From Pseudomonas sp. S04 (GTDB lineage Bacteria; Pseudomonadota; Gammaproteobacteria; Pseudomonadales; Pseudomonadaceae): a stretch of DNA of 64,000 nt. Position numbers and translations under genes: made by a program. The stretch covers positions 4,408,001-4,472,000 of the forward strand of contig NZ_CP019427.1 in the NCBI RefSeq assembly GCF_009834545.1. The letters run 5' to 3'. Below the pieces are notes generated by a model that did not search any database, was not told the DNA's origin, and saw only the letters and a list, made by a program, of their open reading frames with translations. The first letter of the stretch is position 1. Each line of letters starts with the position of its first letter. Positions 24,594-33,904 of this stretch are shown piece after piece.

Positions 24594-25805
24594 ATGCAGG
24601 TCAGCAAATCGAACAAGCTCGCCAACGTCTGTTATGACATTCGCGGCCCGGTGCTCAAGCACGCCAAACGCCTGGAAGAGGAAGGCCATCGCATCCTCAA
24701 GCTGAACATCGGCAACCCGGCGCCCTTTGGTTTCGAAGCGCCTGATGAAATCCTCCAGGACGTCATCCGCAACCTGCCGACCGCCCAGGGCTACAGCGAC
24801 TCCAAAGGCCTGTTCAGCGCACGCAAGGCCGTCATGCAGTACTACCAGCAGAAGCAGGTCGAAGGTGTCGGTATCGAGGACATCTACCTGGGCAACGGCG
24901 TTTCCGAGCTGATCGTGATGTCGATGCAGGCCTTGCTCAACAACGGCGACGAAGTGCTGGTGCCGGCGCCCGATTACCCGCTGTGGACGGCTGCGGTAAG
25001 CCTGGCCGGCGGCAACCCGGTGCATTACCTGTGCGACGAACAGGCCGACTGGTTCCCTGACCTGGCAGACATCAAGGCCAAGATCACCCCCAATACCAAA
25101 GCCCTGGTGATCATCAACCCGAACAACCCGACCGGCGCGGTGTACTCGCGCGAAGTCCTGCTGGGCATGCTCGAACTGGCGCGCCAGCACAACCTGGTGG
25201 TGTTCTCCGACGAGATCTACGACAAGATCCTCTACGACGATGCTGTGCATATCTGCACCGCCTCACTGGCCCCGGACCTGCTGTGCCTGACCTTCAACGG
25301 TCTGTCCAAGTCCTACCGGGTGGCGGGTTTCCGTTCCGGCTGGATCGCCATCTCCGGGCCCAAGCAACACGCCCAGAGCTACATCGAAGGCATCGACATG
25401 CTGGCCAACATGCGCCTGTGTGCCAACGTGCCGAGCCAGCATGCGATCCAGACGGCACTGGGTGGCTACCAGAGCATCAACGACCTGGTGCTGCCACAGG
25501 GCCGGTTGCTGGAACAACGCAACCGCACCTGGGAGCTGCTCAATGACATTCCCGGAGTCAGTTGCGTGAAGCCGATGGGCGCGCTGTACGCCTTCCCGCG
25601 GATCGATCCGAAAATCTGCCCGATCCACAATGACGAAAAATTCGTGCTCGACCTGCTGCTCTCGGAAAAACTGCTGGTGGTGCAAGGCACGGCATTCAAC
25701 TGGCCGTGGCCCGACCATTTCCGTGTCGTGACCCTGCCCCGCCTCGACGACCTGGACATGGCCATCGGCCGGATCGGTAACTTCCTGAAATCCTATCGCC
25801 AGTAA
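24594..25805 (+). CDS. alaA: Alanine-type aminotransferase AlaA
   Basis: The 403-aa PLP enzyme of the class I/II aminotransferase fold makes alanine from pyruvate and glutamate. Visible marks are LNIGNPAPFGFEAPDE near residue 38, the cofactor-binding LGNGVSELI, NPNNPTGAVYSREVL near 175, FSDEIYDKILYD, and the Schiff-base Lys in FNGLSKSYRVAGFRSGW near 240. The start is ATG 24594; the frame extends upstream without family-like sequence. The length matches E. coli YfbQ/AlaA. Confidence 0.93.
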   Translation: MQVSKSNKLANVCYDIRGPVLKHAKRLEEEGHRILKLNIGNPAPFGFEAPDEILQDVIRNLPTAQGYSDSKGLFSARKAVMQYYQQKQVEGVGIEDIYLGNGVSELIVMSMQALLNNGDEVLVPAPDYPLWTAAVSLAGGNPVHYLCDEQADWFPDLADIKAKITPNTKALVIINPNNPTGAVYSREVLLGMLELARQHNLVVFSDEIYDKILYDDAVHICTASLAPDLLCLTFNGLSKSYRVAGFRSGWIAISGPKQHAQSYIEGIDMLANMRLCANVPSQHAIQTALGGYQSINDLVLPQGRLLEQRNRTWELLNDIPGVSCVKPMGALYAFPRIDPKICPIHNDEKFVLDLLLSEKLLVVQGTAFNWPWPDHFRVVTLPRLDDLDMAIGRIGNFLKSYRQ

Positions 25806-26121
25806 ATGACCTGTCGCCGAGGCGGGTAGCAACCCGTCCTCGGTGATTGATTCAGCAACATATCCCCCCGCCTTTCGACTACTCTCTGCCCCTTGTGTGC
25901 TGGCGCTCGCTCGCTGGTGGCTGCAAGCCAACAATCACGGGCATTGCGCAGGAAAAAACTGGCCCAATATTGCTTGAAGCAATACCAGAAATGTCCTGCA
26001 ACCTAGTGGAATCTGGCTGTAGGACACAGTTTGAAATAGTCACCCGGTTGAATAGCCCGGTGCAGCACCTTATATACCCCGCAGTAAGCTACATCTTTAG
26101 CATGAGGAGATTTCTACAACC
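25806..26121. other. Gap between alaA and htpX
   Basis: The 316 bases hold no supportable gene. The distal half carries the htpX promoter. I see no strong terminator for alaA. Confidence 0.4.
26048..26076 (+). promoter_or_regulatory. htpX promoter
   Basis: TTGAAT and TATATA are separated by exactly 17 bases and lie about 45 bases before the htpX start, a good sigma-70 arrangement. The -35 region GTTGAA also resembles the heat-shock sigma-32 box, but a matching CCCCAT -10 is not clear. Confidence 0.55.
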
Positions 26122-27009
26122 ATGATGCGCATCCTGCTGTTTTTGGCCACTAACCTGGCGGTCGTGCTGATTGCCAGCATCACCCTGAGCCTTTTCGGCT
26201 TCAACGGGTTCATGGCGGCCAACGGGGTTGATCTCAACCTCAATCAGCTGCTGATTTTCTGTGCGGTCTTTGGTTTCGCCGGTTCCCTGTTCTCGCTGTT
26301 CATCTCCAAGTGGATGGCGAAGATGAGCACCAGCACCCAAATCATCAGCCAGCCGCGCACTCGCCATGAACAATGGTTGCTGCAAACCGTTGAGCAACTG
26401 TCCCGCGAAGCCGGGATCAAGATGCCCGAAGTCGGTATTTTCCCGGCTTACGAGGCCAACGCGTTTGCCACCGGTTGGAACAAGAACGATGCACTGGTCG
26501 CAGTCAGCCAGGGCTTGCTCGAACGTTTCTCGCCGGACGAAGTGAAAGCGGTCCTGGCCCACGAGATCGGCCACGTGGCCAACGGTGACATGGTCACTCT
26601 GGCGCTGGTCCAGGGCGTGGTGAACACCTTCGTGATGTTCTTTGCGCGGATCATCGGCAACTTTGTCGACAAGGTGATCTTCAAGAACGAAGAAGGCCAG
26701 GGCATCGCCTACTACATCGCGACCATCTTCGCTGAATTGGTCCTGGGCTTCCTGGCCAGCTCGATCGTCATGTGGTTCTCGCGCAAACGTGAGTTCCGTG
26801 CGGACGAAGCCGGTGCCCGCCTGGCCGGTACCAGTGCCATGATCGGCGCCCTGCAGCGCCTGCGCTCGGAGCAAGGCCTGCCGGTGCACATGCCGGACAC
26901 CCTGAATGCCTTCGGCATCAACGGTGGCCTCAAGCAAGGGTTCGCTCGCATGTTCATGAGCCACCCGCCGCTGGAAGAGCGTATCGACGCACTGCGTCGT
27001 CGCGGTTGA
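26122..27009 (+). CDS. htpX: Membrane zinc protease HtpX
   Basis: The 295-aa M48-family protease degrades damaged membrane proteins. Two N-terminal membrane helices (about 4-25 and 38-58) precede the zinc site HEIGH in [14 protein letters not shown] near residue 140. The third ligand Glu is in [17 protein letters not shown] near residue 225, with further helices between. The C-terminal [16 protein letters not shown] is the usual family ending. ATG 26122 follows a GAGGAG about 16 bases away; the ATG three bases on is the alternative. Confidence 0.96.
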   Translation: MMRILLFLATNLAVVLIASITLSLFGFNGFMAANGVDLNLNQLLIFCAVFGFAGSLFSLFISKWMAKMSTSTQIISQPRTRHEQWLLQTVEQLSREAGIKMPEVGIFPAYEANAFATGWNKNDALVAVSQGLLERFSPDEVKAVLAHEIGHVANGDMVTLALVQGVVNTFVMFFARIIGNFVDKVIFKNEEGQGIAYYIATIFAELVLGFLASSIVMWFSRKREFRADEAGARLAGTSAMIGALQRLRSEQGLPVHMPDTLNAFGINGGLKQGFARMFMSHPPLEERIDALRRRG

Positions 27010-27027
27010 TCCGTCTGGCGTAACAAC

Positions 27028-27059
27028 AAAAAAGGCCCGCAGCGATGCGGGCCTTTTTT
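27028..27059. terminator. Bidirectional terminator htpX / tpm
   Basis: AAAAAAGGCCCGC and GCGGGCCTTTTTT form the stem with a six-base loop, giving a T-run in both directions between the two convergent genes. Confidence 0.9.
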
Positions 27060-27120
27060 GTTTGTCTTGAGTGGGGAGTTGCTGCCTACGCGCGATGAGA
27101 CAGGCATAGGCAACTGCGGA

Positions 27121-27777
27121 CTAACGGGGGGAAATCCGGTACACCCGCTCCACAAGCCGTGTCACCCCGGCCCGCAGGAACTTCCAGCTCTCACCCAGCA
27201 CATCCTGCTCCTGCAGCATGTACAGGCGCCAGAAGCATCCCCAAGACCGCCGCACCTCATCATCCTCCACAGCAAACGGTGGTCCTGGCAACTGCGCTTG
27301 ATCGTAATCCAGAGTAATCAGCAACCCCCGCAACTCGGCCGGCAAGATCTGCTGCAGATGCGCGCCATAACGCTCGCGCATTGGTGGCGGCAAGGCGATC
27401 AGTGCCGCGCGATCGTACAGCGCAGCACAATCAGCCACATCGCGCGCCGTCAGCGCAAAAAAATCGCCGCACCACAGCTCAATGGCCCCGGCACGATAGA
27501 CCTTGAACGCGCCCGCATCACTTACCTCTGGCGCTAACTGCTGCTCGCTGAAAAAGTCTTCGACAGCCGTTTGCGAAAGTTCGATCCCGAGCACCTGGTG
27601 CCCCTGCCCTGCCAGCCACAGCAGGTCCAGGCTCTTGCCACACAACGGGACTAGCACACGTGCCCGCGCAGGGATCGCCAGCTCCGGCCAGTGCCGCTGC
27701 AAATACGGATTGACTTGCGGCAGGTGAAAACCGATCTGGTTCGAAGCCCACTTCTTGTGCCAAAACTCCGGCTGCAT
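27121..27777 (-). CDS. tpm: Thiopurine S-methyltransferase
   Basis: The 218-aa SAM-dependent methyltransferase methylates thiols and, in Pseudomonas, selenium or tellurium oxyanions. The opening [22 protein letters not shown] is the bacterial TPMT signature. The SAM site is [26 protein letters not shown] near residue 42, and [17 protein letters not shown] lies near 140. The length equals other bacterial TPMTs. ATG 27777 is used; an ATG in another frame nearby is a shadow. Confidence 0.94.
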   Translation of the reverse strand: MQPEFWHKKWASNQIGFHLPQVNPYLQRHWPELAIPARARVLVPLCGKSLDLLWLAGQGHQVLGIELSQTAVEDFFSEQQLAPEVSDAGAFKVYRAGAIELWCGDFFALTARDVADCAALYDRAALIALPPPMRERYGAHLQQILPAELRGLLITLDYDQAQLPGPPFAVEDDEVRRSWGCFWRLYMLQEQDVLGESWKFLRAGVTRLVERVYRISPR

Positions 27778-27880
27778 AAATCACCCTGAAAATTCGATCA
27801 ATAGGCTCTAAAACTTATATTAGATTTAGATCAATGATCTGACTGAAGATGCAGTCATCTTACCGCTCAGGACCTCCTCC

Positions 27881-28648
27881 ATGTTCCCCAGCCTGTTTAT
27901 CTCCCACGGCTCACCGATGCTGGCACTGGAACCAGGCGCCAGCGGGCCGGCACTGGCGCGCCTGGCCAGCGAGCTGCCAACCCCCAAGGCCATCGTGATT
28001 GTCTCCGCGCACTGGGAAAGTCGGGACCTGCGGGTCAGTAGCGGCACCCAGCCAGAAACCTGGCACGACTTTGGTGGCTTTCCTGCCGCCCTCTTCGCCG
28101 TGCAATACCCCGCACCCGGCCAGCCAGAGTTGGCGGCACAGGTCGCCGAACTGCTCAAGACTGACGGCCTGCCGGCACAACTGGACGGGCAACGCCCGTT
28201 CGATCATGGGGTCTGGGTGCCGTTGTCGCTGATGTATCCGCAGGCCGACATCCCCGTGGTGCAGGTGTCACTGCCAAGCCACGCCGGCCCGGCACTGCAG
28301 ACCCGGATCGGCCATGCGCTGGCCAGCCTGCGCCAACAAGGCGTGCTGTTGATCGGCTCCGGCAGCATCACCCACAACCTGCGAGAGTTGGACTGGCATG
28401 CCGGCCCGGAGAGCATCGAACCCTGGGCCCGCGAGTTCCGTGACTGGATGATCGACAAGCTGGCGGCCGACGATGAAGCGGCGCTGCATGATTACCGCCA
28501 ACAGGCGCCCAACGCGGTGCGCAGTCACCCGAGTGACGAGCACTTGCTGCCGCTGTATTTTGCCCGCGGTGCCGGCGGCGAGTTCAGCGTGGCGCACACA
28601 GGTTTTACCCTGGGCGCACTAGGCATGGACATCTATCGTTTTGGCTGA
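27881..28648 (+). CDS. ygiD: YgiD-type extradiol ring-cleavage dioxygenase
   Basis: The 255-aa product belongs to the LigB/DODA superfamily of non-heme metal dioxygenases. Metal-ligand His residues appear in FISHGSPML (His9), VSAHWESRD (near 47), PFDHGVWVPL (near 107) and GSITHNLREL. YgiD of E. coli cleaves L-DOPA in vitro; the physiological substrate is unsettled. ATG 27881 has GGACCTCC-like sequence before it. It is followed by a bidirectional terminator. Confidence 0.9.
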   Translation: MFPSLFISHGSPMLALEPGASGPALARLASELPTPKAIVIVSAHWESRDLRVSSGTQPETWHDFGGFPAALFAVQYPAPGQPELAAQVAELLKTDGLPAQLDGQRPFDHGVWVPLSLMYPQADIPVVQVSLPSHAGPALQTRIGHALASLRQQGVLLIGSGSITHNLRELDWHAGPESIEPWAREFRDWMIDKLAADDEAALHDYRQQAPNAVRSHPSDEHLLPLYFARGAGGEFSVAHTGFTLGALGMDIYRFG

Positions 28649-28680
28649 CCACTGAACCTGGAAAGCAAACAGCAGGCAAA

Positions 28681-28709
28681 AAAAATCCCCGAACCAGTCG
28701 GGGATTTTT
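28681..28709. terminator. Bidirectional terminator ygiD / deaD
   Basis: AAAAATCCCCGA and TCGGGGATTTTT pair around a five-base loop between convergent stops. Confidence 0.92.
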
Positions 28710-28738
28710 TATCGTAGATCAATCAGCCCAAGGGCGGA

Positions 28739-30412
28739 TTAATCTTCGCGGTAGCGACGCAGTTTCAGCTGCTTACCGGCAACACGAGTATCCTTCAGCT
28801 TGGTCAGCAGTTTCTCCAGACCATCTTCCGGCAGCTCTACCAGCGAGAAGCTGTCACGCACCTGGATGCGACCGATTGCTTCGCGAGCCAGGCCACCCTC
28901 GTTAAGGATGGCGCCCAACAGGTTCTTGGCAGCGATACCGTCACGCGCACCCAGCGCGGTACGGCAACGAGCACGACCTTCGGCCAGCGGGATCGGTGCA
29001 CGACGCTCACGATCACCACGGTCCGGACGATCACCAGTACGCTCTGGACGGTCGCCACGTGGTGCATTGTTCGGCACCAGTGGACGCTCCTTCTCGATCG
29101 CGGCCAGGGTCAGCGCTTGACCGTTGGTGGCCTTGCGCAGCAGGGCTGCGGCCAGGGCACGTGGGCTGCAACCGATATCGGCGGTCAGGCGATCAAGCAG
29201 ATCACCGTGGGTCGATTCGGCATCGGCAACCAGCGGCGCCAGGCTGTTGGTCAGTTTCTTGATGCGCGCATCGAGAACTGCCTGGGCGTCCGGCAGGCGA
29301 ACTTCAGCAACTTTCTGCCCGGTTACACGCTCGATCACTTGCAGCATGCGGCGCTCACGAGGAGTCACCAGCAGCAGTGCACGACCTTCGCGACCCGCAC
29401 GGCCGGTACGGCCGATACGGTGAACGTAGGATTCCGGATCGTACGGCATGTCAACGTTGAACACGTGAGTGATGCGCGGAACGTCCAGGCCACGAGCAGC
29501 AACGTCGGTCGCCACAACGATGTCCAGACGGCCATCCTTGAGGGAGTCGATCACGCGCTCACGTTGGTTCTGGGCAATGTCGCCGTTCAGCGCAGCGGCT
29601 TTGTAGCCTTTGGCTTCCAGGGCGCTGGCCAGGTCCAGGGTCGCTTGCTTGGTGCGCACGAACATGATCAGGGCGTCGAAATCTTCCACTTCCAGCAGGC
29701 TCAATACAGCCGAGGTCTTCTGGTCAGCGTGAACCAACAGGTGAGCCTGTTCGATCGCGGTAACGGTCTGGGTCTTGGTCTGGATCTTCACGTGTTGCGG
29801 ATCGCGCAGGTGGCGTTCGGCAATGGCACGGATCGACTGCGGCAAAGTAGCCGAGAACAATACGGTCTGACGGGTAGCTGGCAATGCCTTGAAGATAACT
29901 TCCAGGTCATCCATGAAGCCCAGCTTGAGCATTTCGTCAGCTTCGTCGAGAACCAGGTGGTTCACGGTCGACAGGACTTTCTCGTCGCGACGCAGGTGGT
30001 CGCACAGACGGCCCGGGGTGGCGACAACAATCTGTGCGCCATTACGGATTGCTTTCAATTGTGGGCCCATCGGCGCGCCGCCGTAGACAGCCACAACAGT
30101 TACGCCTGGCATTTGCTTGGCGTAGGTTTCAAAAGCAGTTGCAACTTGCAGCGCCAACTCTCGGGTTGGCGCCAGGATCAGGGCTTGCGGCTCGCGCTTG
30201 GCAGGATCGATGCAGTGCAGGATAGGCAGGGCGAACGCGGCGGTTTTACCGGTACCGGTTTGCGCCTGGCCAATCATGTCTTGGCCGGCCATGATGATCG
30301 GGATCGATTGCTGCTGAATAGCCGAAGGCTCTTCGTAGCCGGTCGCGATGACGGCTGCCAGAATATTCGGATTAAGATTAAAAGCGGCGAAGCCGCCGGT
30401 TTCCTGGGTCAT
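28739..30412 (-). CDS. deaD: DEAD-box RNA helicase DeaD/CsdA
   Basis: The 557-aa helicase unwinds RNA in ribosome assembly and mRNA decay, chiefly in the cold. Motifs in order: Q-motif near 10-35, AQTGTGKT (motif I), PTRELALQVA (Ia), VATPGRL, DEAD in VLDEADEMLKLGF (near 160), SAT, and HRIGRTGRAGREG (VI, near 335). A C-terminal DbpA-like RNA-binding domain ends with VAGKQLKLRRYRED, preceded by an Arg/Asp-rich linker. ATG 30412 (MTQETGGFAAF) is the conserved start; the longer frame adds 44 unrelated residues. The transcript appears to have a long leader. Confidence 0.95.
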   Translation of the reverse strand: MTQETGGFAAFNLNPNILAAVIATGYEEPSAIQQQSIPIIMAGQDMIGQAQTGTGKTAAFALPILHCIDPAKREPQALILAPTRELALQVATAFETYAKQMPGVTVVAVYGGAPMGPQLKAIRNGAQIVVATPGRLCDHLRRDEKVLSTVNHLVLDEADEMLKLGFMDDLEVIFKALPATRQTVLFSATLPQSIRAIAERHLRDPQHVKIQTKTQTVTAIEQAHLLVHADQKTSAVLSLLEVEDFDALIMFVRTKQATLDLASALEAKGYKAAALNGDIAQNQRERVIDSLKDGRLDIVVATDVAARGLDVPRITHVFNVDMPYDPESYVHRIGRTGRAGREGRALLLVTPRERRMLQVIERVTGQKVAEVRLPDAQAVLDARIKKLTNSLAPLVADAESTHGDLLDRLTADIGCSPRALAAALLRKATNGQALTLAAIEKERPLVPNNAPRGDRPERTGDRPDRGDRERRAPIPLAEGRARCRTALGARDGIAAKNLLGAILNEGGLAREAIGRIQVRDSFSLVELPEDGLEKLLTKLKDTRVAGKQLKLRRYRED

Positions 30413-30833
30413 GGGTCTGCCTCTAAGTGCATCCGCAAAGACCCATGCTCCAAAGCTGCGCGTGCCGTGTTGAGACTCAAGAGTCGCCCTGGCAGCTTTG
30501 TCGGCGGGGATTTGCGAAAACGAATGAATGAAAAGAATCGTCAAGGAAGAGTCCGCAGTGCGGACGTGCAGCCGAAGCTGACTTCGGGGAATTGCTCTAC
30601 CTAAACGCGGCCCGGCTAAAGGCCGGCGCGCACTATACCGGAATTAGCTGAAAAAGGGAGCTTTTTTTATCGAAAAAAGCCTGTGAACGCAGGACTGTCA
30701 CAGCTTTTGCGGATATTCGCGCGACAGTCTATTTTTCAAAGGCCCGGCCCTGCTGGTCATGGCGCTTAAACGGTTCATCTTGCGGGCCGGGACCTTTGGT
30801 CCGATGCCTCCTTTCCCTCCGAGGATTTACTCC
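30413..30833. other. Leader and promoter region between deaD and the crotonase gene
   Basis: The 421 bases hold the deaD leader (about 210 bases from the predicted promoter) and the upstream region of the crotonase gene. An inverted repeat, GACTGTC at 30693-30699 with GACAGTC at 30723-30729, is followed by TATTTTTC on the plus strand and may be a hairpin. I see no gene. Confidence 0.4.
30632..30637 (-). promoter_or_regulatory. deaD -10 element
   Basis: On the minus strand GGTATAGTGCGCGC contains TATAGT, one base from TATAAT. Transcription from here would give a leader near 210 bases that opens with a GC-rich hairpin (CCGGC-CTTTA-GCCGG). The -35 is poor. Confidence 0.5.
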
Positions 30834-31625
30834 ATGAATCAACCGGATAAGAGTCGTGTCAGCCGAGAACGACAGGGGCATGTGCTGTTGATCGGGCTGG
30901 ATCGGGTCGCCAAGCGCAACGCATTCGACCTCGATCTGCTGAACGCCTTGAGCCTGGCCTATGGCGAGTTCGAGGCCGACTCAGAGGCCCGGGTTGCCGT
31001 GGTGTTTGCCCATGGCGAGCACTTTACCGCCGGCCTCGATCTGGTGAGTGCCAGCGGCGCACTGGCCAAGGGCTGGCAGGTTCCGACCGGCGGCTGCGAT
31101 CCGTGGGGAGTATTCGTCGGGCCCAGGGTCAGCAAGCCGGTGATTGTAGCCGCCCACGGGTATTGCCTGACCATCGGTATCGAGTTGATGCTGGCGGCGG
31201 ACATCAACCTGTGCGCCAGCAACACCCGCTTTGCGCAGATGGAAGTCCAGCGCGGGATCTTTCCTTTCGGCGGCGCCACCTTGCGCCTGCCTCGACTGTC
31301 GGGCTGGGGCAATGCCATGCGCTGGTTGTTGACCGGTGACGAGTTCGACGCCCACGAAGCGTTGCGCCTGGGACTGGTGCAGGAGGTCATGGCCAGCGAG
31401 GACCTGTTGCCACGCGCCATTGAACTGGCTGAACGCATCGCTCGACAGGCACCGCTGGGGGTTCAGGCGACATTACAGTCGGCGCGCCAGGCCCACCTCG
31501 AAGGTGAAGCCGCGGCGGCAGCGAGTTTGCCGGCGTTGGCCAAGGAGCTGTTGAACAGCGAGGACGCCAAGGAAGGCGTGCGATCGTTGATCGAGAAGCG
31601 CCCGGCCATTTTCAAAGGATGTTAA
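30834..31625 (+). CDS. Crotonase / enoyl-CoA hydratase family protein
   Basis: The 263-aa product has the crotonase fold that hydrates or isomerises acyl-CoA. VKRNAF-like VAKRNAFDLDLLNAL opens the domain near residue 21. The CoA oxyanion-hole segments are EHFTAGLDL near 62 and AAHGYCLTIGIELMLAADI near 105. The catalytic Glu region reads FAQMEVQRGIFPFGG. The substrate cannot be told. ATG 30834 follows a GAGGA; the frame extends 25 codons upstream without family similarity. Confidence 0.88.
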   Translation: MNQPDKSRVSRERQGHVLLIGLDRVAKRNAFDLDLLNALSLAYGEFEADSEARVAVVFAHGEHFTAGLDLVSASGALAKGWQVPTGGCDPWGVFVGPRVSKPVIVAAHGYCLTIGIELMLAADINLCASNTRFAQMEVQRGIFPFGGATLRLPRLSGWGNAMRWLLTGDEFDAHEALRLGLVQEVMASEDLLPRAIELAERIARQAPLGVQATLQSARQAHLEGEAAAAASLPALAKELLNSEDAKEGVRSLIEKRPAIFKGC

Positions 31626-31639
31626 CCCCTGGCGCTCCA

Positions 31640-32395
31640 TCAGGTGGCTGGGCGAATGGCCTTGATCAGGTTCTGCAACGAGTAACCCAGGCGCGGGGCC
31701 AGGGCTTCGGCGCGGGCGCTCAACCCGTGCATGTCCAGCTCCTGGTCGAGCTCCGCTGGCACGATCAGGATCACATTGCCCTCCTTCACCGGCAGCTCCC
31801 AGTAATGGCGGTGATAAAGCCCGCGCAGCAATGCCGCACCCAATGGCTTGCCATCATCGGTCGCCCATTGGTTGATCACCAGCCAACCGCCCGGATTCAG
31901 GCGTTTCTGGCAGTTCTCCAGGAAATTCCACGCCAGATGCCCGACACCCGGTCCGACATCGGTGTAGAGGTCGACGAAGATCAAATCTGCAGGCTCGGCG
32001 GTTTCCAGCAGATCGAGCGCATCGCCGATGCGGATGTACAGGCGCGGGTCATCGTCCAGGCCCAGGTACTCGATGGCCAGGCGCGGTACGTCCGGGCGCA
32101 GTTCAATGGCTTCTACGTCTTCCAGCGGCAGGAACTTCAGGCAGGCCTGGGTCAAGGTACCGGCACCCAGCCCAAGGAACAGCGCGCTGTCCGGCTGCTC
32201 GTGGCACAGCGCGCCAATCAGCATGGCGCGAGTGTAGTCATACTCCAGCCAGCTCGGGTCGGCGGTGAACACGCAGCTCTGCTCGATGGCGTCGCCAAAT
32301 TCGAGGAAGCGGTAATCCGCCACTTCCAGCACCCGGATCATGCCGAACTCATCGTGCACTTCGGCGAGCAGATGCTCGACGCGCTCCTCAGTCAT
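31640..32395 (-). CDS. Spermidine synthase-like SAM-binding protein
   Basis: The 251-aa product has the spermidine synthase fold: YTRAMLIGALC near residue 52, the nucleotide-binding LFLGLGAGTLTQACLKFLP near 72, an acidic strand-2 end VEAIELRPDV, and DLIFVDLYTDVGPG near 133. The Asp residues for putrescine binding are not clearly kept, so it may not be a true polyamine synthase. ATG 32395 is preceded by GGAG. It is divergent from the class II DAHP synthase gene. Confidence 0.82.
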   Translation of the reverse strand: MTEERVEHLLAEVHDEFGMIRVLEVADYRFLEFGDAIEQSCVFTADPSWLEYDYTRAMLIGALCHEQPDSALFLGLGAGTLTQACLKFLPLEDVEAIELRPDVPRLAIEYLGLDDDPRLYIRIGDALDLLETAEPADLIFVDLYTDVGPGVGHLAWNFLENCQKRLNPGGWLVINQWATDDGKPLGAALLRGLYHRHYWELPVKEGNVILIVPAELDQELDMHGLSARAEALAPRLGYSLQNLIKAIRPAT

Positions 32396-32551
32396 TTCGT
32401 CTCCTGGTCGTTGCCCGGCCAGTCCCCAGACAACGTTATCATTCGTTCCGCGTTAGGCGGCAAAGGCGCGATTGTCGGCCAAGCATCGCCAGCAGGTCAC
32501 GTACTAATTGCTGATAACATGAGGTCCCGTGCGTAAACACTAGAGACCGTG

Positions 32552-33898
32552 ATGAGCCAACCCTGGAGCCCTGACAGCTGGCGCGCCTTGCCGATCCAGC
32601 AACAACCCCACTACCCGGACGCGGCGCACCTGCATGCCGTCGAGCAAAGCCTGGCCAGTTATCCGCCCCTGGTGTTTGCCGGTGAGGCCCGGGAGTTGCG
32701 CCGTCAGTTTGCCGAGGTCACCGAAGGGCGTGCGTTTCTGTTGCAAGGCGGCGATTGCGCGGAGAGCTTTGCCGAGTTTTCGGCGGCGAAGATTCGCGAC
32801 ACCTTCAAAGTGCTGCTGCAAATGGCCATCGTCATGACCTTTGCCGCCGGCTGTCCAGTGGTCAAGGTCGGCCGGATGGCAGGGCAGTTCGCCAAGCCGC
32901 GCTCGGCCAACGACGAAACCATCGATGGCGTGACCCTGCCGGCCTATCGGGGTGACATCGTCAACGGCATCGGCTTCGACGAAAAAAGCCGGGTGCCGGA
33001 CCCGGACCGCCTGCTGCAGTCATACCATCAGTCCACAGCCACCCTGAACCTGTTGCGCGCCTTCGCCCAGGGCGGTTTTGCCGACCTGCACCAGGTGCAC
33101 AAGTGGAACCTGGACTTCATCGCCAACTCGGCGCTGGCGGAAAAGTACAGCCACCTGGCCAACCGTATCGATGAAACCCTGGCCTTCATGCGCGCCTGCG
33201 GTATGGACTCGTCGCCACAATTGCGCGAGACCAGCTTCTTCACCGCCCACGAAGCCCTGCTGCTCAATTACGAAGAAGCTTTCGTGCGGCGCGACAGCCT
33301 GACCAACGACTATTACGACTGCTCCGCCCACATGTTGTGGATCGGCGACCGCACTCGCCAGCTCGACGGCGCTCACGTCGAGTTCCTGCGCGGGGTCAAC
33401 AACCCGATCGGGGTCAAGGTCGGCCCGACCATGAACACCGATGAGCTGATTCGTCTGATCGACGTGCTCAACCCGGAAAACGATCCGGGCCGCCTTAACC
33501 TGATTGCCCGCATGGGCGCGAACAAGGTCGGCGATCACCTGCCGCAGCTGATTCGTGCCGTGGAACGTGAAGGCAAAAAGGTGCTCTGGAGCAGCGACCC
33601 GATGCACGGCAATACCATCAAGGCCAGCAGCGGCTACAAGACCCGGGATTTCGCGCAGATCCTCGGTGAGGTGAAGCAGTTCTTCCAGGTTCACCAGGCC
33701 GAAGGCACTTACGCTGGCGGTATTCACATCGAGATGACCGGTCAGAACGTCACCGAGTGCATTGGCGGCGCACGTCCGATCACCGAGGACGGCTTGTCGG
33801 ACCGCTACCATACCCACTGCGATCCACGGATGAATGCCGATCAGTCGCTGGAGCTGGCGTTCCTGATCGCTGAAACCCTGAAGCAGGTTCGCCGCTAA
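32552..33898 (+). CDS. Class II 3-deoxy-7-phosphoheptulonate (DAHP) synthase
   Basis: The 448-aa enzyme joins phosphoenolpyruvate and erythrose-4-phosphate in the first step of the shikimate pathway. It is of the plant-like class II type: [14 protein letters not shown] near residue 71, [15 protein letters not shown] near 108, [22 protein letters not shown], and [15 protein letters not shown] at the end. The metal Cys is in GGDC. ATG 32552 is adjacent to an in-frame GTG at 32549. A class I enzyme for the same reaction is at 45.9 kb, so the two can be under different control. Confidence 0.95.
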   Translation: MSQPWSPDSWRALPIQQQPHYPDAAHLHAVEQSLASYPPLVFAGEARELRRQFAEVTEGRAFLLQGGDCAESFAEFSAAKIRDTFKVLLQMAIVMTFAAGCPVVKVGRMAGQFAKPRSANDETIDGVTLPAYRGDIVNGIGFDEKSRVPDPDRLLQSYHQSTATLNLLRAFAQGGFADLHQVHKWNLDFIANSALAEKYSHLANRIDETLAFMRACGMDSSPQLRETSFFTAHEALLLNYEEAFVRRDSLTNDYYDCSAHMLWIGDRTRQLDGAHVEFLRGVNNPIGVKVGPTMNTDELIRLIDVLNPENDPGRLNLIARMGANKVGDHLPQLIRAVEREGKKVLWSSDPMHGNTIKASSGYKTRDFAQILGEVKQFFQVHQAEGTYAGGIHIEMTGQNVTECIGGARPITEDGLSDRYHTHCDPRMNADQSLELAFLIAETLKQVRR

Positions 33899-33904
33899 GG
33901 CGGG

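Noticed and set aside
29117-30604. 495-aa plus-strand frame opposite deaD
   Set aside because: The deaD helicase motifs are clear on the minus strand; the other frame is a GC-rich shadow rich in Gln/Gly/Val.
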